Assembly: GCA_040219575.1 (NCBI GenBank)
Contig: JAVJSD010000028.1
Coordinates: forward strand, 1-64,000
Direction: 5' to 3'
DNA from: JAVJSD01 sp040219575
Lineage (GTDB): Bacteria > Planctomycetota > Planctomycetia > Pirellulales > Pirellulaceae
Length of the DNA stretch: 64,000 bases
Below, piece after piece: positions 17,049 to 26,439 of this stretch (the stretch's first letter is position 1; each line of letters begins with the position of its first letter). The position numbers were made by a program, and so were the translations under genes. A model generated the notes under the pieces. That model had not been told where the DNA came from, ran no database searches, and worked only from the letters and a program-made list of their open reading frames with translations.

Positions 17049-18617
17049 CTACGGATCGGGCCTGGTCGTCGGACTCGCCCATCGGGCCGTTTGAATCAAG
17101 TCGAAATCGACCTGGGCGTCGTTCGCCTGCCGCGGGCCCGGGCGGCTTGTGCCGCGATCGACAAGCGACTGCAGATTCTTCGTCAGTTTCACCACGACGT
17201 CGGCGTGCTGTTTGGCGACGTCGCGCGTTTCCGCCAGGTCGTCGTCGAGGTTGTAGAGCTCGACGACCGTCGGCTTGCCGCGCGATTGCGCGAGATTCGC
17301 ACCGACCATTTTGAAGACGAGCTTCCAGGGACCCTCACGATACGCGAACTCGCCGTTGACCGAGTGGCTGACGAGACTGCCGCGCGGCGACTGCGCGGTC
17401 TTGCCGAGCGCGGCAGGGAGGAAACTGAGGCTGTCCTCCGCCGCGGACGGGGGCAGATCGCCGCCGACCAACTCCGCGCACGTGGCCATCACGTCGGTCA
17501 GGCAGACAAGCTGATGGCTGCTGGTGTCGGCGGCGATATGACCGGGCCAGCGCACCACCAGCGGAACGCGGTGGCCGCCTTCCCAGATGTCGCCCTTGTG
17601 GCCGCGATAGGGGCCGCTCGGCTGATGCCCCGCCGCCACGAGCTCGTTCCAGCCCGTGTAATGCGAGTGCCCATTGTCGGCGGTGAAGAGGACGAGCGTA
17701 TTGTCGGCCACGCCCGCCTCGTCGAGCGCTTTCAAGACCTGCCCCGCCGACCAGTCGGTCTGCATCACGAAATCGGCGATGGGCGCGATGCCGCTCTTGC
17801 CGGCGAACTGCTCGGAGGGAACCACCGGCTCGTGGGGCGACGTCATCGAGAAGTATAAGAAGAACGGCTGTTCGGCCTTCGCCCGGCGATGAATGTACTC
17901 GACGGCCCGCTCGGTGATCGTCGGCAGAATCTGATCGAAACGCCACCCGGGCGCCATCGGCTGACCGTCGAACGAGCGCGGCATGACCACGCCTTCGCTG
18001 GCGTCGTACCTGTATCGCGACGTGGGCAGGGGGCTGGTGCGGTTGTTTTCGATGAACGTGAACGGCGGGAAATTGGGCACGTGGGTGCCGAAGTACTCGT
18101 CGAATCCGCGCGTCGTCGGCCCGGCGGCGATCGGTTTCGAATAATCCCATTTCCCATTCTTGAGCGAGTTTCGCGCCTCCACCATCCGGCTTTTCTGCTC
18201 GCCCGGCCAATCCCACCCCAGATGCCACTTGCCGACGCAGGCCGTGTGATAACCTTGCTGCTTGAGCATCGCCGGCAACGTCAACCGGTCGGCGGCGATC
18301 AACGGGGGCTCGTAGCAGGCCAGCACCCACTCCTGCAACCGCGTCCGCCAGCAATAGCGACCGGTGAGCAGCCCGTAGCGCGTCGGCGTGCAGACCGCCG
18401 AACCGCTGTGTGCGTCGGTGAAGCTCATCCCCTGCCGCACCAACTTATCGAGATGCGGCGTGGCGATCTTGTTTTCGGGGTAATGCGCCTGGATGTCGCC
18501 CACGCCGAAATCATCCGCCAGGATCACCACGATATTCGGCCGCTGCTCGTCGGCGGCGTCAACCTGCGACGCAAGCAGAAGGGCGAATGCGGCGACGCAG
18601 AACATGCGGAGTGGCAT
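17049..18617 (-). CDS. Secreted arylsulfatase-type sulfatase
   Basis: This 522-residue type I sulfatase hydrolyses sulfate esters, probably on algal polysaccharides or similar glycans. A signal peptide (MPLRMFCVAAFALLLASQVDA) precedes RPNIVVILADDFGVGD, which supplies the metal Asp pair. The modification motif CTPTR (Cys about 76) would be converted to formylglycine; a second signature is ACVGKWHLG. The C-terminal region contains FTADNGHS and further metal ligands. The ATG at 18617 was preferred because GGGAGGAG precedes it. No anaerobic sulfatase maturase is near, and the SUMF1-fold protein at 27.8 kb lacks the FGE cysteines. Confidence 0.94.
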   Translation of the reverse strand: MPLRMFCVAAFALLLASQVDAADEQRPNIVVILADDFGVGDIQAHYPENKIATPHLDKLVRQGMSFTDAHSGSAVCTPTRYGLLTGRYCWRTRLQEWVLACYEPPLIAADRLTLPAMLKQQGYHTACVGKWHLGWDWPGEQKSRMVEARNSLKNGKWDYSKPIAAGPTTRGFDEYFGTHVPNFPPFTFIENNRTSPLPTSRYRYDASEGVVMPRSFDGQPMAPGWRFDQILPTITERAVEYIHRRAKAEQPFFLYFSMTSPHEPVVPSEQFAGKSGIAPIADFVMQTDWSAGQVLKALDEAGVADNTLVLFTADNGHSHYTGWNELVAAGHQPSGPYRGHKGDIWEGGHRVPLVVRWPGHIAADTSSHQLVCLTDVMATCAELVGGDLPPSAAEDSLSFLPAALGKTAQSPRGSLVSHSVNGEFAYREGPWKLVFKMVGANLAQSRGKPTVVELYNLDDDLAETRDVAKQHADVVVKLTKNLQSLVDRGTSRPGPRQANDAQVDFDLIQTARWASPTTRPDP

Positions 18618-18648
18618 TTCCAACGGTCTCCTCCCTTTGTTCAAGGTC

Positions 18649-18730
18649 GAACCGCTGATAAACGCTGATCAAACGCTAATGAACCTTCCAACCAACCATT
18701 AGCGTTTCATCAGCGTTAATTAGCGGTTTC
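18649..18730. repeat. Long imperfect inverted repeat of ACGCTGAT words
   Basis: A left arm of about 33 bases (18649-18681) pairs with a right arm (18697-18730) with few mismatches; both contain AAACGCTAATG and CGCTGAT words. It lies between the DUF1501 stop and the upstream region of the sulfatase. A single arm-like copy (TAGCGTTTCATCAGCGGTTT) occurs at 20332-20351. Confidence 0.65.
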
Positions 18731-18751
18731 TTCATCCGGTCGGCTGACCGT

Positions 18752-20200
18752 CTACACGAGCAATTCTTCCACCACGCGGCCATGCACGTCGGTCAGGCGG
18801 AAGTCGCGGCCGGAGTAACGATACGTCAACTTGCGGTGATCGAAGCCCATCCGGTTGAGGATGGTGGCGTGGAGATCGTGGACGCTGACCGGATTCTCCG
18901 CGGCGGCGACGCCCAGTTCGTCGGTCGTTCCGTAGGCCATGCCGCCCTTCATTCCGCCGCCGGCCATCCAGATGGTGTAACCGTCGATGTGGTGGTCGCG
19001 GCCGACCTTGTTGATGTCCTTCGGCCCCGTCTGCACGGTGGAGGTGCGGCCCATCTCGCCGCCCCAGAGGACCAGCGTGTCTTCGAGCATGCCGCGCTGC
19101 TTGAGATCGGTCAATAGCGCCGCGATCGGCTGGTCCGACTCCTTGGTGAGCGCCTTGATGCGGGGCACGATGCCGGAGTGGTTGTCCCACGGTTGCCCGC
19201 CGCCGTGGTAGCACTGCACGTACCGCACGCCGCGTTCGGCCAGCCGACGCGCGATGAGCATGTTGCGGCCTTGCGTGGTGTCGCCGTACATCTCGCGAAT
19301 GTGGGCCGGCTCCTGCGACAGGTCGAACACCTCGGTGGCGGCGGTCTGCATGCGGAAGGCGAGCTCCATCGAGTGAATGCGGCTTTCGAGCCGCTCGTCT
19401 CCCGGCCGCTGCTCGCTGTGGCGGCGATTGAGAAACTGCGCCAGCCCCACCTGGGCCCGCTGCGAACCGGGGCGGAGGTCGCCGCGCGTCAGGTTCGGGA
19501 TCAACTCCTTGCTGCGGTTCTCGGTCTCGATGTGCGTTCCCTGGTAGATGCCGGGCAGGAAGGCGCTGGTCCAGTTGCGCGACTGGGCGGTGGGCATGCC
19601 GGTCGGACAGAGGACCACGAAACCGGGCAGGTCGGCGCTCTCGGTCCCCAGACCGTACAACATCCAAGAGCCGATGCTGGGGCGAGCCAGCGCCGAATGC
19701 CCGCAGTTGGTGAGCAGCAAGCCGGGCGAGTGATTCGCCACCTCGCCGACCATCGAGCGCACCACGCACAGGTCGTCGGCGTGCTGGGCCACGTGCGGAT
19801 ACAACTCGCTGATCGGCAGCCCGCTTTCGCCGTGCTGCTTGAACTTGAACGGCGAGGCGAACAGCACGCCGGCGCGATTCCGCTGGGTCGGCTGGAGCAT
19901 CTCCTTGAACGACTTGGGCAGCGGCTGGCCGTCGAGTTCCGCGAGCTGCGGCTTGGGATCGAACGTGTCGATCTGCGAGGGGCCGCCGTTCATGAACAGG
20001 TGGATGATCCGCTTGGCCTTGGCTGGAAAGTGCGGCTGGCGCGGGGCCAGCGGCGACTCGGCCGGGTCTTGCGCGGGCGCCGCGTGCAGCAAGCCCTCGC
20101 CGGCCAGTATGCCGCCTAACGCGAGCGAACCGATGCCCAGTCCGCTGCTGCGGAGCATCTCACGACGGGAAACCGGCAGCGAGGAAGATCGTGGACTCAT
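18752..20200 (-). CDS. DUF1501 family protein (TAT-exported, alkaline-phosphatase-like fold)
   Basis: This 482-residue protein starts MSPRSSSLPVSRREMLRSSG, a twin-arginine-like signal. The family motifs HLFMNGGPSQIDTFDPKP, GEMGRTSTVQTG and GRDHHIDGYTIWMAGGGMKG are all present. DUF1501 proteins almost always accompany DUF1549/DUF1553 cytochromes in planctomycetes, as here. Their biochemical role has not been established, though relatives of the sulfatase/phosphatase superfamily share the metal-binding pattern. The upstream gene on the same strand is the DUF1553 cytochrome, 174 bases away; the two are probably co-expressed, with a REP-like hairpin pair between them. Confidence 0.92.
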   Translation of the reverse strand: MSPRSSSLPVSRREMLRSSGLGIGSLALGGILAGEGLLHAAPAQDPAESPLAPRQPHFPAKAKRIIHLFMNGGPSQIDTFDPKPQLAELDGQPLPKSFKEMLQPTQRNRAGVLFASPFKFKQHGESGLPISELYPHVAQHADDLCVVRSMVGEVANHSPGLLLTNCGHSALARPSIGSWMLYGLGTESADLPGFVVLCPTGMPTAQSRNWTSAFLPGIYQGTHIETENRSKELIPNLTRGDLRPGSQRAQVGLAQFLNRRHSEQRPGDERLESRIHSMELAFRMQTAATEVFDLSQEPAHIREMYGDTTQGRNMLIARRLAERGVRYVQCYHGGGQPWDNHSGIVPRIKALTKESDQPIAALLTDLKQRGMLEDTLVLWGGEMGRTSTVQTGPKDINKVGRDHHIDGYTIWMAGGGMKGGMAYGTTDELGVAAAENPVSVHDLHATILNRMGFDHRKLTYRYSGRDFRLTDVHGRVVEELLV

Positions 20201-20247
20201 GAAAATCAATCCGTGCTTTTTGGGCCGCAGAGGCTGCAAATCGATTG

Positions 20248-20310
20248 GTAGCGGAACTCGTGAGAGTTCCTCTCTTTCAATGCGGTCGGAAGTCTCACGA
20301 CTTCCGCTAC
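20248..20310. repeat. REP-like double hairpin between DUF1501 and DUF1553 genes
   Basis: Two units face each other: GGAACTC-GTGA-GAGTTCC (left, 20248-20270 with GTAGC flank) and GGAAGTC-TCAC-GACTTCC (right, 20288-20310 with GCTAC flank). Each folds on itself, and the two 23-base units are also complementary to each other apart from two positions. Confidence 0.8.
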
Positions 20311-20374
20311 GAAGTTTCCGGACAAAGCCTAGCGTTTCATCAGCGGTTTCGCGTCGAGACTTGATGGACGCAGG

Positions 20375-22732
20375 TCAGTCGATGTATTGAAACTCGTTGC
20401 TCATCAGCAGGGCCTGGGCCACCAGCGGCCAGGGCGACTGGAACTTCGCATTCTTATTCTTGAGGGGTTCGGTGAAGAACCGGCCTTGCTGCTCGACGAG
20501 CTTGCCGATGCGTGTAACCTCGGGCGGCGCCGCATCGCGTTGGAAAATAATTCGAAACAACACCTGCGCACGCTCCGCGTCGGTCTCGCGGGAGGTGAAT
20601 TCGTCCGACTCGCAGATCGCCATCGCCTGATCGACCACGAACGGCGAATTCATCGTGAACAGCGCCTGCGGGGCGACGATGCTCTCGCCGCGCGACGGCT
20701 GCGATTGCATCGGCGTGGGGAAGTCGAACACCCGCAACGTGGGATCGAGGTTGAAGCGGTTCACGTAGCCGTAGATCGCCCGACGGCGCGTGTAGTTCTC
20801 GCCCCAAAGTTCGGCGGCGCGGCCGCGCGGGGTGGGGTCGAGCCGACCCGCCACGCTCAGCAGGCTGTCGCGAATCGCCTCGATCGAGAGGTGTTTGCGA
20901 TTGGCCCGCCACAGCAGCCGATTCTCCGGATCGATGCCGGCGGCGTCCTCTCGATAGGCGCTGCTCTGGGCGTAGGTGCGTGAAAGCACGATCTGCCGCA
21001 CCAGCCGCTTGGTCGACCAGCCATGCGACACGAAGTCCTCCGCCAGCCAGTCGAGCAATTGCGGATGCGTCGGTTGGGACCCCTGCAGGCCGAAGTCCGA
21101 AGGCGTATCGACCAGGTGGCTGCCCAGCAGATGTCCCCACACGCGGTTGACGAACACTCGCGCTGTCAGCGGGTTTTCCGGCGAGGCGATCTTGTCGGCG
21201 TAGTCGAGTCGGCCGCTGTTGTCCGGCGAAAACTCGCTCTGCTGCGGATCGAGAACCTTCAGGAACCGGCGCGGCACGGTCTCGCCCCGATTGCCGGGGT
21301 CGCCGCGGACGTAGATCGGTTGCGGTACGGGCCGGCCGCGTTCGGTCACGATCATCGCATGGGCGGGCGCGCCGGGATGAAACAGCAACAATTCGGCCAG
21401 GTCGGTCTCCTGAATCTCCTTGGCGACGGATTTCTTGTTGCCGCCCTTGGTCTTCTTGCCCGCCTCGACGATCTTCTCCTCGATGGCAGCGCGTTTCTTC
21501 TCGTAGTCGGCGACGTCTTCCTGCGACGGCTGATAAGCCGCCAACACCGGAAGTTGGTCTTCCTTGAGCGGGTGTGGTCGGTTGATCGAGGCGAACACGC
21601 CACGCAGCGAGTAGTAGTCGGCCGTCGGGATCGGTTCGAATTTGTGATCGTGGCAGCGGGCGCAGGCGACGGTCAGTCCCATCAGCCCGCGAGTGGTGAC
21701 GTCGATCCAATCGTCGAGCGCCTCCTGCGCGTCGCGATTCGCATGCGGTCCCACCGCCAGGAAGCCGAGCGCCGCAATCTCCGGAGCGTCGTCCGGGAAT
21801 CCCATCAGGTCGGCCGCCAACTGTTCGCGGAGGAATTGATCGAAGGGCTTGTCGCTGTTGAAAGCCTCGACGACGTAATCGCGATACGTGAAGGCGAAGG
21901 GAAAGTAGTGCGGCGTGCGCGTGTCGGGTCGGTAGAAGCTATCGGTGTCGGCGTAGCGCGCCACATCGAGCCACATCCGCCCGATGTGTTCGCCGAAGGC
22001 TGGCGAATCGAGCAGTCGATCGACGGCTTCGCGAATCGCCGTCGGGCGGTGCTTGTCGGCGGCGGCGACGAAGGCCTCCACCTCTTCGGCCGTCGGCGGC
22101 AGGCCGGTCAGGTCGTAACGCAACCGGCGCAGCAGCGTTCGCGGATCGGCGCCGCGCGACGGTTCCAGATCGTTTTCCGCAAGCCGAGCGAAGACGAACC
22201 GGTCGATGTCCGATTGGTTCCACTGCACATCGCCGGCCTCGGGTGGTTCGACCGCGACGACCGGTTCAAAGGCCCAGTGGTCTTTCGCCTCGGCAAACAG
22301 GAACTCCTGATCGCCCAGGCGGGAGAACTCGGTGGCGCCGAGATCCTGCAGCGGGCCCGCCGCGCCGCGGCGAATCCACTGTTCGAGCAACCGCACCTCG
22401 GCCTCGGCCAGTTGGTACTCCGGCGGCATTTGCAGGTCTTCATCCGTGTAGCGAACCGCCTTGATCAGCAGCGAAGCGTCGGGCTGACCGGGCACGACCG
22501 CCTTGTCGCGCTCGCCTCCCTTGAGCCAACCGGCTTCGCGGTCGAGCAGCAACCCGCCCTGTTGCTCTCCCGCCGCCTCCGAATGGCACTCGTAGCAGTG
22601 TTTGCTGAGCAGCGGGCGAATCTTGTTTTCGAAGAATTCCGCCTGCCCACGGTCCGCCTCCGCCGTCTTGCCGACCAGCGCCGGTAGCAACGTCATCGTG
22701 ACCATCACTCCCAGGGTCAGCAGTCGCAGCAT
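20375..22732 (-). CDS. DUF1549/DUF1553 protein with N-terminal planctomycete cytochrome c domain
   Basis: This 785-residue protein has a signal peptide (MLRLLTLGVMVTMTLLPALV) and then a PSCyt1-type domain with one haem c motif, CYECH, and an EDLQMPPEY Met-ligand region. DUF1549 follows (NQSDIDRFVFARLAENDLEP and DVARYADTDSF), with a C-terminal DUF1553 (NPLTARVFVNRVWGHLLG and SDFGLQGSQPTHPQLLDWLA). A central ACARCHDHKFEPIPTADYY stretch supplies a second C-x-x-C-H. The family is planctomycete/verrucomicrobial and is thought to act in periplasmic oxidation of complex carbohydrates, but no reaction is proven. GAGAGG precedes the ATG. Confidence 0.92.
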   Translation of the reverse strand: MLRLLTLGVMVTMTLLPALVGKTAEADRGQAEFFENKIRPLLSKHCYECHSEAAGEQQGGLLLDREAGWLKGGERDKAVVPGQPDASLLIKAVRYTDEDLQMPPEYQLAEAEVRLLEQWIRRGAAGPLQDLGATEFSRLGDQEFLFAEAKDHWAFEPVVAVEPPEAGDVQWNQSDIDRFVFARLAENDLEPSRGADPRTLLRRLRYDLTGLPPTAEEVEAFVAAADKHRPTAIREAVDRLLDSPAFGEHIGRMWLDVARYADTDSFYRPDTRTPHYFPFAFTYRDYVVEAFNSDKPFDQFLREQLAADLMGFPDDAPEIAALGFLAVGPHANRDAQEALDDWIDVTTRGLMGLTVACARCHDHKFEPIPTADYYSLRGVFASINRPHPLKEDQLPVLAAYQPSQEDVADYEKKRAAIEEKIVEAGKKTKGGNKKSVAKEIQETDLAELLLFHPGAPAHAMIVTERGRPVPQPIYVRGDPGNRGETVPRRFLKVLDPQQSEFSPDNSGRLDYADKIASPENPLTARVFVNRVWGHLLGSHLVDTPSDFGLQGSQPTHPQLLDWLAEDFVSHGWSTKRLVRQIVLSRTYAQSSAYREDAAGIDPENRLLWRANRKHLSIEAIRDSLLSVAGRLDPTPRGRAAELWGENYTRRRAIYGYVNRFNLDPTLRVFDFPTPMQSQPSRGESIVAPQALFTMNSPFVVDQAMAICESDEFTSRETDAERAQVLFRIIFQRDAAPPEVTRIGKLVEQQGRFFTEPLKNKNAKFQSPWPLVAQALLMSNEFQYID

Positions 22733-23086
22733 GAGATACCTCTCGAAGAAGCAGGTGGGCCGACGCGCTCGAAACGCCGGATTGTCAGACGACCAGAAGA
22801 GCGGACTCCCGAGTCTCACCTGGTCGGTTGGGTGTGCAACTGCATGATAAACAATTGGCGGAATCGTTTCCACCGAATCCGGGCGCCGGTAGTGGGGACG
22901 CTTCCTTTGTACGACGGACTTCCTAAAGGATGTCCGTCGTACAGATTTGTCGACGATCTTACCCCACTACTCGGGCGCCATGCGAATCCGGGCCCCATGC
23001 GTGGCGCCTTTGCATGCTGGCCATGCTTTTGCGAGAAGTCGCGAAGTTTTCTCGCGACCTCGGCGGGATCGATGCAGCTGGGCGGG
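22733..23086. other. Intergenic region with nested palindromes
   Basis: No gene is seen between the DUF1553 start and the PQQ-propeller stop. It contains GTACGACGGAC paired with GTCCGTCGTAC (22909-22942) inside a longer pair, GTAGTGGGG (22889-22897) with CCCCACTAC (22962-22970). The nested arrangement is the likely 3' structure of nothing annotated, as both neighbours are on the minus strand and the palindrome sits upstream of one of them. Confidence 0.55.
22909..22942. repeat. ACGACGGAC-family perfect palindrome
   Basis: The 11-base arms GTACGACGGAC and GTCCGTCGTAC pair perfectly around TTCCTAAAGGAT, which is itself nearly palindromic. Confidence 0.7.
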
Positions 23087-24325
23087 CTACTCGACCGTCC
23101 ACAGCGTGACGGCGTCGCTGTCCTTGATGAAGATGCGATTGCCCGAGAGGACGGGATACGCGTAGGTGCCGCCGGAGGCGACCTTGTAGACCGCCAGTTG
23201 CTTGTACTCGGCCGCGTCGGCTTCATACACGACCAGGTTCCCGGCCGGCGAGAGCGCCACGAGCACGCTGCCGGCATCGACGACGCTGCCGTATCCGCCG
23301 CGTCCGCGCCCTCGGCCGCCGCCCCCGTCGTCGCTGCTGGGCAGGTCGGCCGACCAGGTCGTTTTGCCGCTCGTCACGTCGACGCAGAACAGCTTGTTGG
23401 CGTTGGAGAGCCCGTAGAAGTGCTTCTCCTTGAGAACCGGCGAGTTGTACATCAGCGAGTTGTCGCCGTTTTGCCAGACGTACTCCGACGTGTACTCGTC
23501 GTCCTTCTTGAAGAACTTTTCGGCGGTCGTCCCCTCCCCTTCGCCCGCGTAGATCACCGTTTCGCCGATCACCAGCGGCGTGGTGGCGTTGTAGCGGCCC
23601 TGCGTGTAGCGGCCCATCCAGACCGTCTTGCCATCGGCCAGGGCGACGATCGCCAGGTTGCCGGCCGTGGGGGTGACGATCGACTTGACGCCGTTGACGG
23701 TCATCAACACCGGCGAGGCGTAGGCGGCGCCGTCGTCTTCCCACTTCCACTTCGCTTCGCCGCTCGCCAGGTCGTAGGCGACCAGGCCGCCGCGGCGATC
23801 ATCGCCGAGCAGGAAGACGGCCAGGCCGTCGACGATCATCGGCGAGGCGGAAGTGGCGAAACGCGGCTCGGCCCCCTCGTAGTCGTTCTTCCGCCACAAC
23901 ACCTTGCCGGTCTCCGCGTCGAGACAGGAGGTCGTGCCGTGGACGCCCAGGGTGACCACCTTCCCCTCGGCCACGGCCGGAGAGCAGCGCGGACCGGGGA
24001 AGCCGGAAGCGGCGCCGCCGACGCCCGGCGTGGCGTACTTGTTCTGCCAGATCTCCTCGCCGGTGGCCGCGTCGAGGCAGCGAATCACCTCGTCGCCGCC
24101 CTGCCGGGCATGCACGTACAGGCGGTCTCCCACCAGCGCCGGGGTCGCCACGCCGTCTCCCACCTCGGTGGACCATTTCTTGGTCAGGTTCTCCGGCCAA
24201 TCCGACGGGACCTCGAATCCCTTGGCGACCGCGTCGCGGCCGGGACCGCGCCATTGCGGCCAATCCTGGGCCAACACGGGGGCGACAAGCACCAGCGAAA
24301 CGAGTGCGGCAAGGACCGTTTTCAT
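23087..24325 (-). CDS. Secreted PQQ-like beta-propeller protein
   Basis: This 412-residue protein has a signal peptide (MKTVLAALVSLVLVAPVLAQ) followed by DWPQWRGPGRDAV, the hallmark opening of planctomycete outer PQQ-like propeller proteins. Propeller-blade motifs such as CLDAATGEEIW, CLDAETGKVLW, AYDLASGEAKW and CVDVTSGKTTW repeat along the chain. Family members are structural propellers of the BamB/PQQ-dehydrogenase fold, and most lack PQQ-binding catalytic residues. An Arg/Gly-rich loop (GGGGRGRGRGGYG) is unusual. It is not obviously part of an operon. Confidence 0.88.
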   Translation of the reverse strand: MKTVLAALVSLVLVAPVLAQDWPQWRGPGRDAVAKGFEVPSDWPENLTKKWSTEVGDGVATPALVGDRLYVHARQGGDEVIRCLDAATGEEIWQNKYATPGVGGAASGFPGPRCSPAVAEGKVVTLGVHGTTSCLDAETGKVLWRKNDYEGAEPRFATSASPMIVDGLAVFLLGDDRRGGLVAYDLASGEAKWKWEDDGAAYASPVLMTVNGVKSIVTPTAGNLAIVALADGKTVWMGRYTQGRYNATTPLVIGETVIYAGEGEGTTAEKFFKKDDEYTSEYVWQNGDNSLMYNSPVLKEKHFYGLSNANKLFCVDVTSGKTTWSADLPSSDDGGGGRGRGRGGYGSVVDAGSVLVALSPAGNLVVYEADAAEYKQLAVYKVASGGTYAYPVLSGNRIFIKDSDAVTLWTVE

Positions 24326-24485
24326 GATAGCTCCACGAGTGGGAAGGTCAGCGAACGCCTGGGAGGTCGACGGCGCGCAGCATCAGCCCGCCGCCAATGA
24401 AACCCGCAACGCCGCGAGAAGTTTCGCACAACCCGCGAATTGACGCGCGCGAGCGGCAACTTCTGGCCGCGCCCTTCGGCCTACC

Positions 24486-26186
24486 TTATGCGTTAAGCGG
24501 CATCAGCCAGGCGGCCAGCAAAGTGACGGCCAGGCCGACCAGCCCCATCAGGATGCTCATGGGGGTGACGTAGCGCAGGCCCTCGGCTTCGGTCATGCCG
24601 CTCATCTTGCAGATCACCCAGAAGCCGCTGTCGTTCATCCAGGCGATCGGCTTGGAGCCGCAGCCGATAGCCAGCGCCAGATACACCGGGTTGCAGCCGA
24701 GTTGTCCCTCCTCGGCGAAGCCGGCCAATACGCCCACGGCGGTGATCATGGCGACCGTGGCCGAACCCTGGGCGGTGCGGATGGCGGTCGTGATCAGGAA
24801 GGCCAGGATCAACACCACCAGGTGCGACTGGGTGGGAATCTCGCTGATCAGATTGGCCACGCCGGTTTGCTTCAGCGCGCCGCCGAACGCGCCGCCGCCG
24901 GCCGTGATGAGAATGATCACGCCGCCGCTGGCCAGCGACGCGCCGACCGCCTTGTTCAATTCCACCAGGCTGGTCCGCTGCTGCCAGACGAGCATCAGCA
25001 TCGCCACGCCGGCCGCGATCGACAGCGCCACGTTCTTGTTGCCCAGCGTTTCGGCGATCGGCGCCAGCGGGCTGTCGGCCGGCAACAGGTTGAACGTCTT
25101 GAGCACCGTGTTGCCGGCGATCAACAGCACCGGCAGCACGATCGGGGTGAGCGCCAACCACAGCGGCGGCAGTTGGCTTTCGGTCCGTTTGGAAAGCTCC
25201 TCCAGGTCCTTCAGCGAGAAGTCGGGCGACTCGCGCAGCGGCACCTCGCCCCGGGCGTTGGCGAAGCGGGCGAACAGGAAACCGGCCGTGCTGCTGCACA
25301 GGCCGACCAGGCAACCGGCCACGATCATCATGCCCAAGTCGACGCCCAACTCGCCCGCCACGAACAGCGGCCCGGGCGTGGGGGGCACCAACGAGTGGGC
25401 CATCGTCGCGCCGGCCACAATGCTAAGCACGAACAGCAGGTAGTTGCGGCCGGTGCGCATCTGCAGCGCCTTGCCGAGCGGAATCATCAGGTAGAACACG
25501 GTGTCGAAGAAGACGGGGATGCCCAGCAAAAAGCCGCTGCCCAAAAAGGCGATCGGCGCGCCGCTTTCGCCGGTGACGCGCATCGAGGCGCGGACGATCT
25601 TGTCGGCGGCCCCGCTGTCGAGCAGGCATTTGCCGATGATGGCCGCCATGGCGATCAAGATGCCGATGCTGGCGCAGGTGCTGCCGAAATCGCGGGCCAC
25701 GCGCTCGCCGACGGTCTTGCCGGCCGTCGCAAGCCCCGCCCGATACGCCCGGGGATCGATGACGACGTCGCCTCTTTTCAGCGTCAGGCTCGCGCCGTCG
25801 GCGCCGCCAATGGAAGTCAGCACGGCGATACTTTTCTTGTTCCCCTTTTCGTCGGTCGCGTCCCTGATTTCGCGAACGGCGACGCGGCCGACCTGCTCCA
25901 GCGGCGCCGTGGAGGAGGCGCCCCGCAAGACCAGGAACTGCATGCCCTCGTCGAGGCCGGCCTTCGCCGCATTGGCGACCTTCACTTCCTGCGCCGCGGC
26001 CTCCTCTTCATTAACGGCTGTCAGCTTGTCCTGCTCCACCCAGTAGCGGTCGAGCGCCGACTGCGGCGTCAGCAGGCCGACCACCAGCGCCGCCACGACC
26101 AGCGCCAGGTAGGCGTGCATCCGCAACAGCAGCACGCCGCCAATCACGATCACGACGCCGATCGCCAGAATCAACAAGGGGTGCAT
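24486..26186 (-). CDS. GntP family permease (gluconate:H+ symporter type)
   Basis: This 566-residue integral membrane transporter has about twelve predicted helices. The family motifs GSGFLLGIPVFFDTVFYLM, MAHSLVPPTPGPL and QGSATVAMITA are present. Typical members of about 440-450 residues carry gluconate or related organic acids. This one has an extra hydrophilic stretch of roughly 100 residues (about 55-155) between the second and third helices, containing VNEEEAAAQEVKVANAA and an apparently folded segment. The start MHPLLILAIGVVIVIGG was chosen because the first helix begins there. It is divergent from floA. Confidence 0.92.
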   Translation of the reverse strand: MHPLLILAIGVVIVIGGVLLLRMHAYLALVVAALVVGLLTPQSALDRYWVEQDKLTAVNEEEAAAQEVKVANAAKAGLDEGMQFLVLRGASSTAPLEQVGRVAVREIRDATDEKGNKKSIAVLTSIGGADGASLTLKRGDVVIDPRAYRAGLATAGKTVGERVARDFGSTCASIGILIAMAAIIGKCLLDSGAADKIVRASMRVTGESGAPIAFLGSGFLLGIPVFFDTVFYLMIPLGKALQMRTGRNYLLFVLSIVAGATMAHSLVPPTPGPLFVAGELGVDLGMMIVAGCLVGLCSSTAGFLFARFANARGEVPLRESPDFSLKDLEELSKRTESQLPPLWLALTPIVLPVLLIAGNTVLKTFNLLPADSPLAPIAETLGNKNVALSIAAGVAMLMLVWQQRTSLVELNKAVGASLASGGVIILITAGGGAFGGALKQTGVANLISEIPTQSHLVVLILAFLITTAIRTAQGSATVAMITAVGVLAGFAEEGQLGCNPVYLALAIGCGSKPIAWMNDSGFWVICKMSGMTEAEGLRYVTPMSILMGLVGLAVTLLAAWLMPLNA

Positions 26187-26439
26187 TCGCACGCTCCGTG
26201 GCTTGTCGAGGGAGAGGAAGGCCGCCGGGTTTATGAAGATTCGACGACGCGACAAGCCCACGAATATAGGAAGCCCGGCCCACGATTGCACGCGCCGCGA
26301 CGGGAAAAGTCGCCGGGGAAACGGTTCGCCTCGCCGTCTGTTGTCACGCGCCGTCTCGATTCGCTATGATCTGGATGCCGAATTTTCCAATTTTCCCATG
26401 CCCGCAATTCGCTTGCGGCGACGCCGTGGAGAGTGGCTC

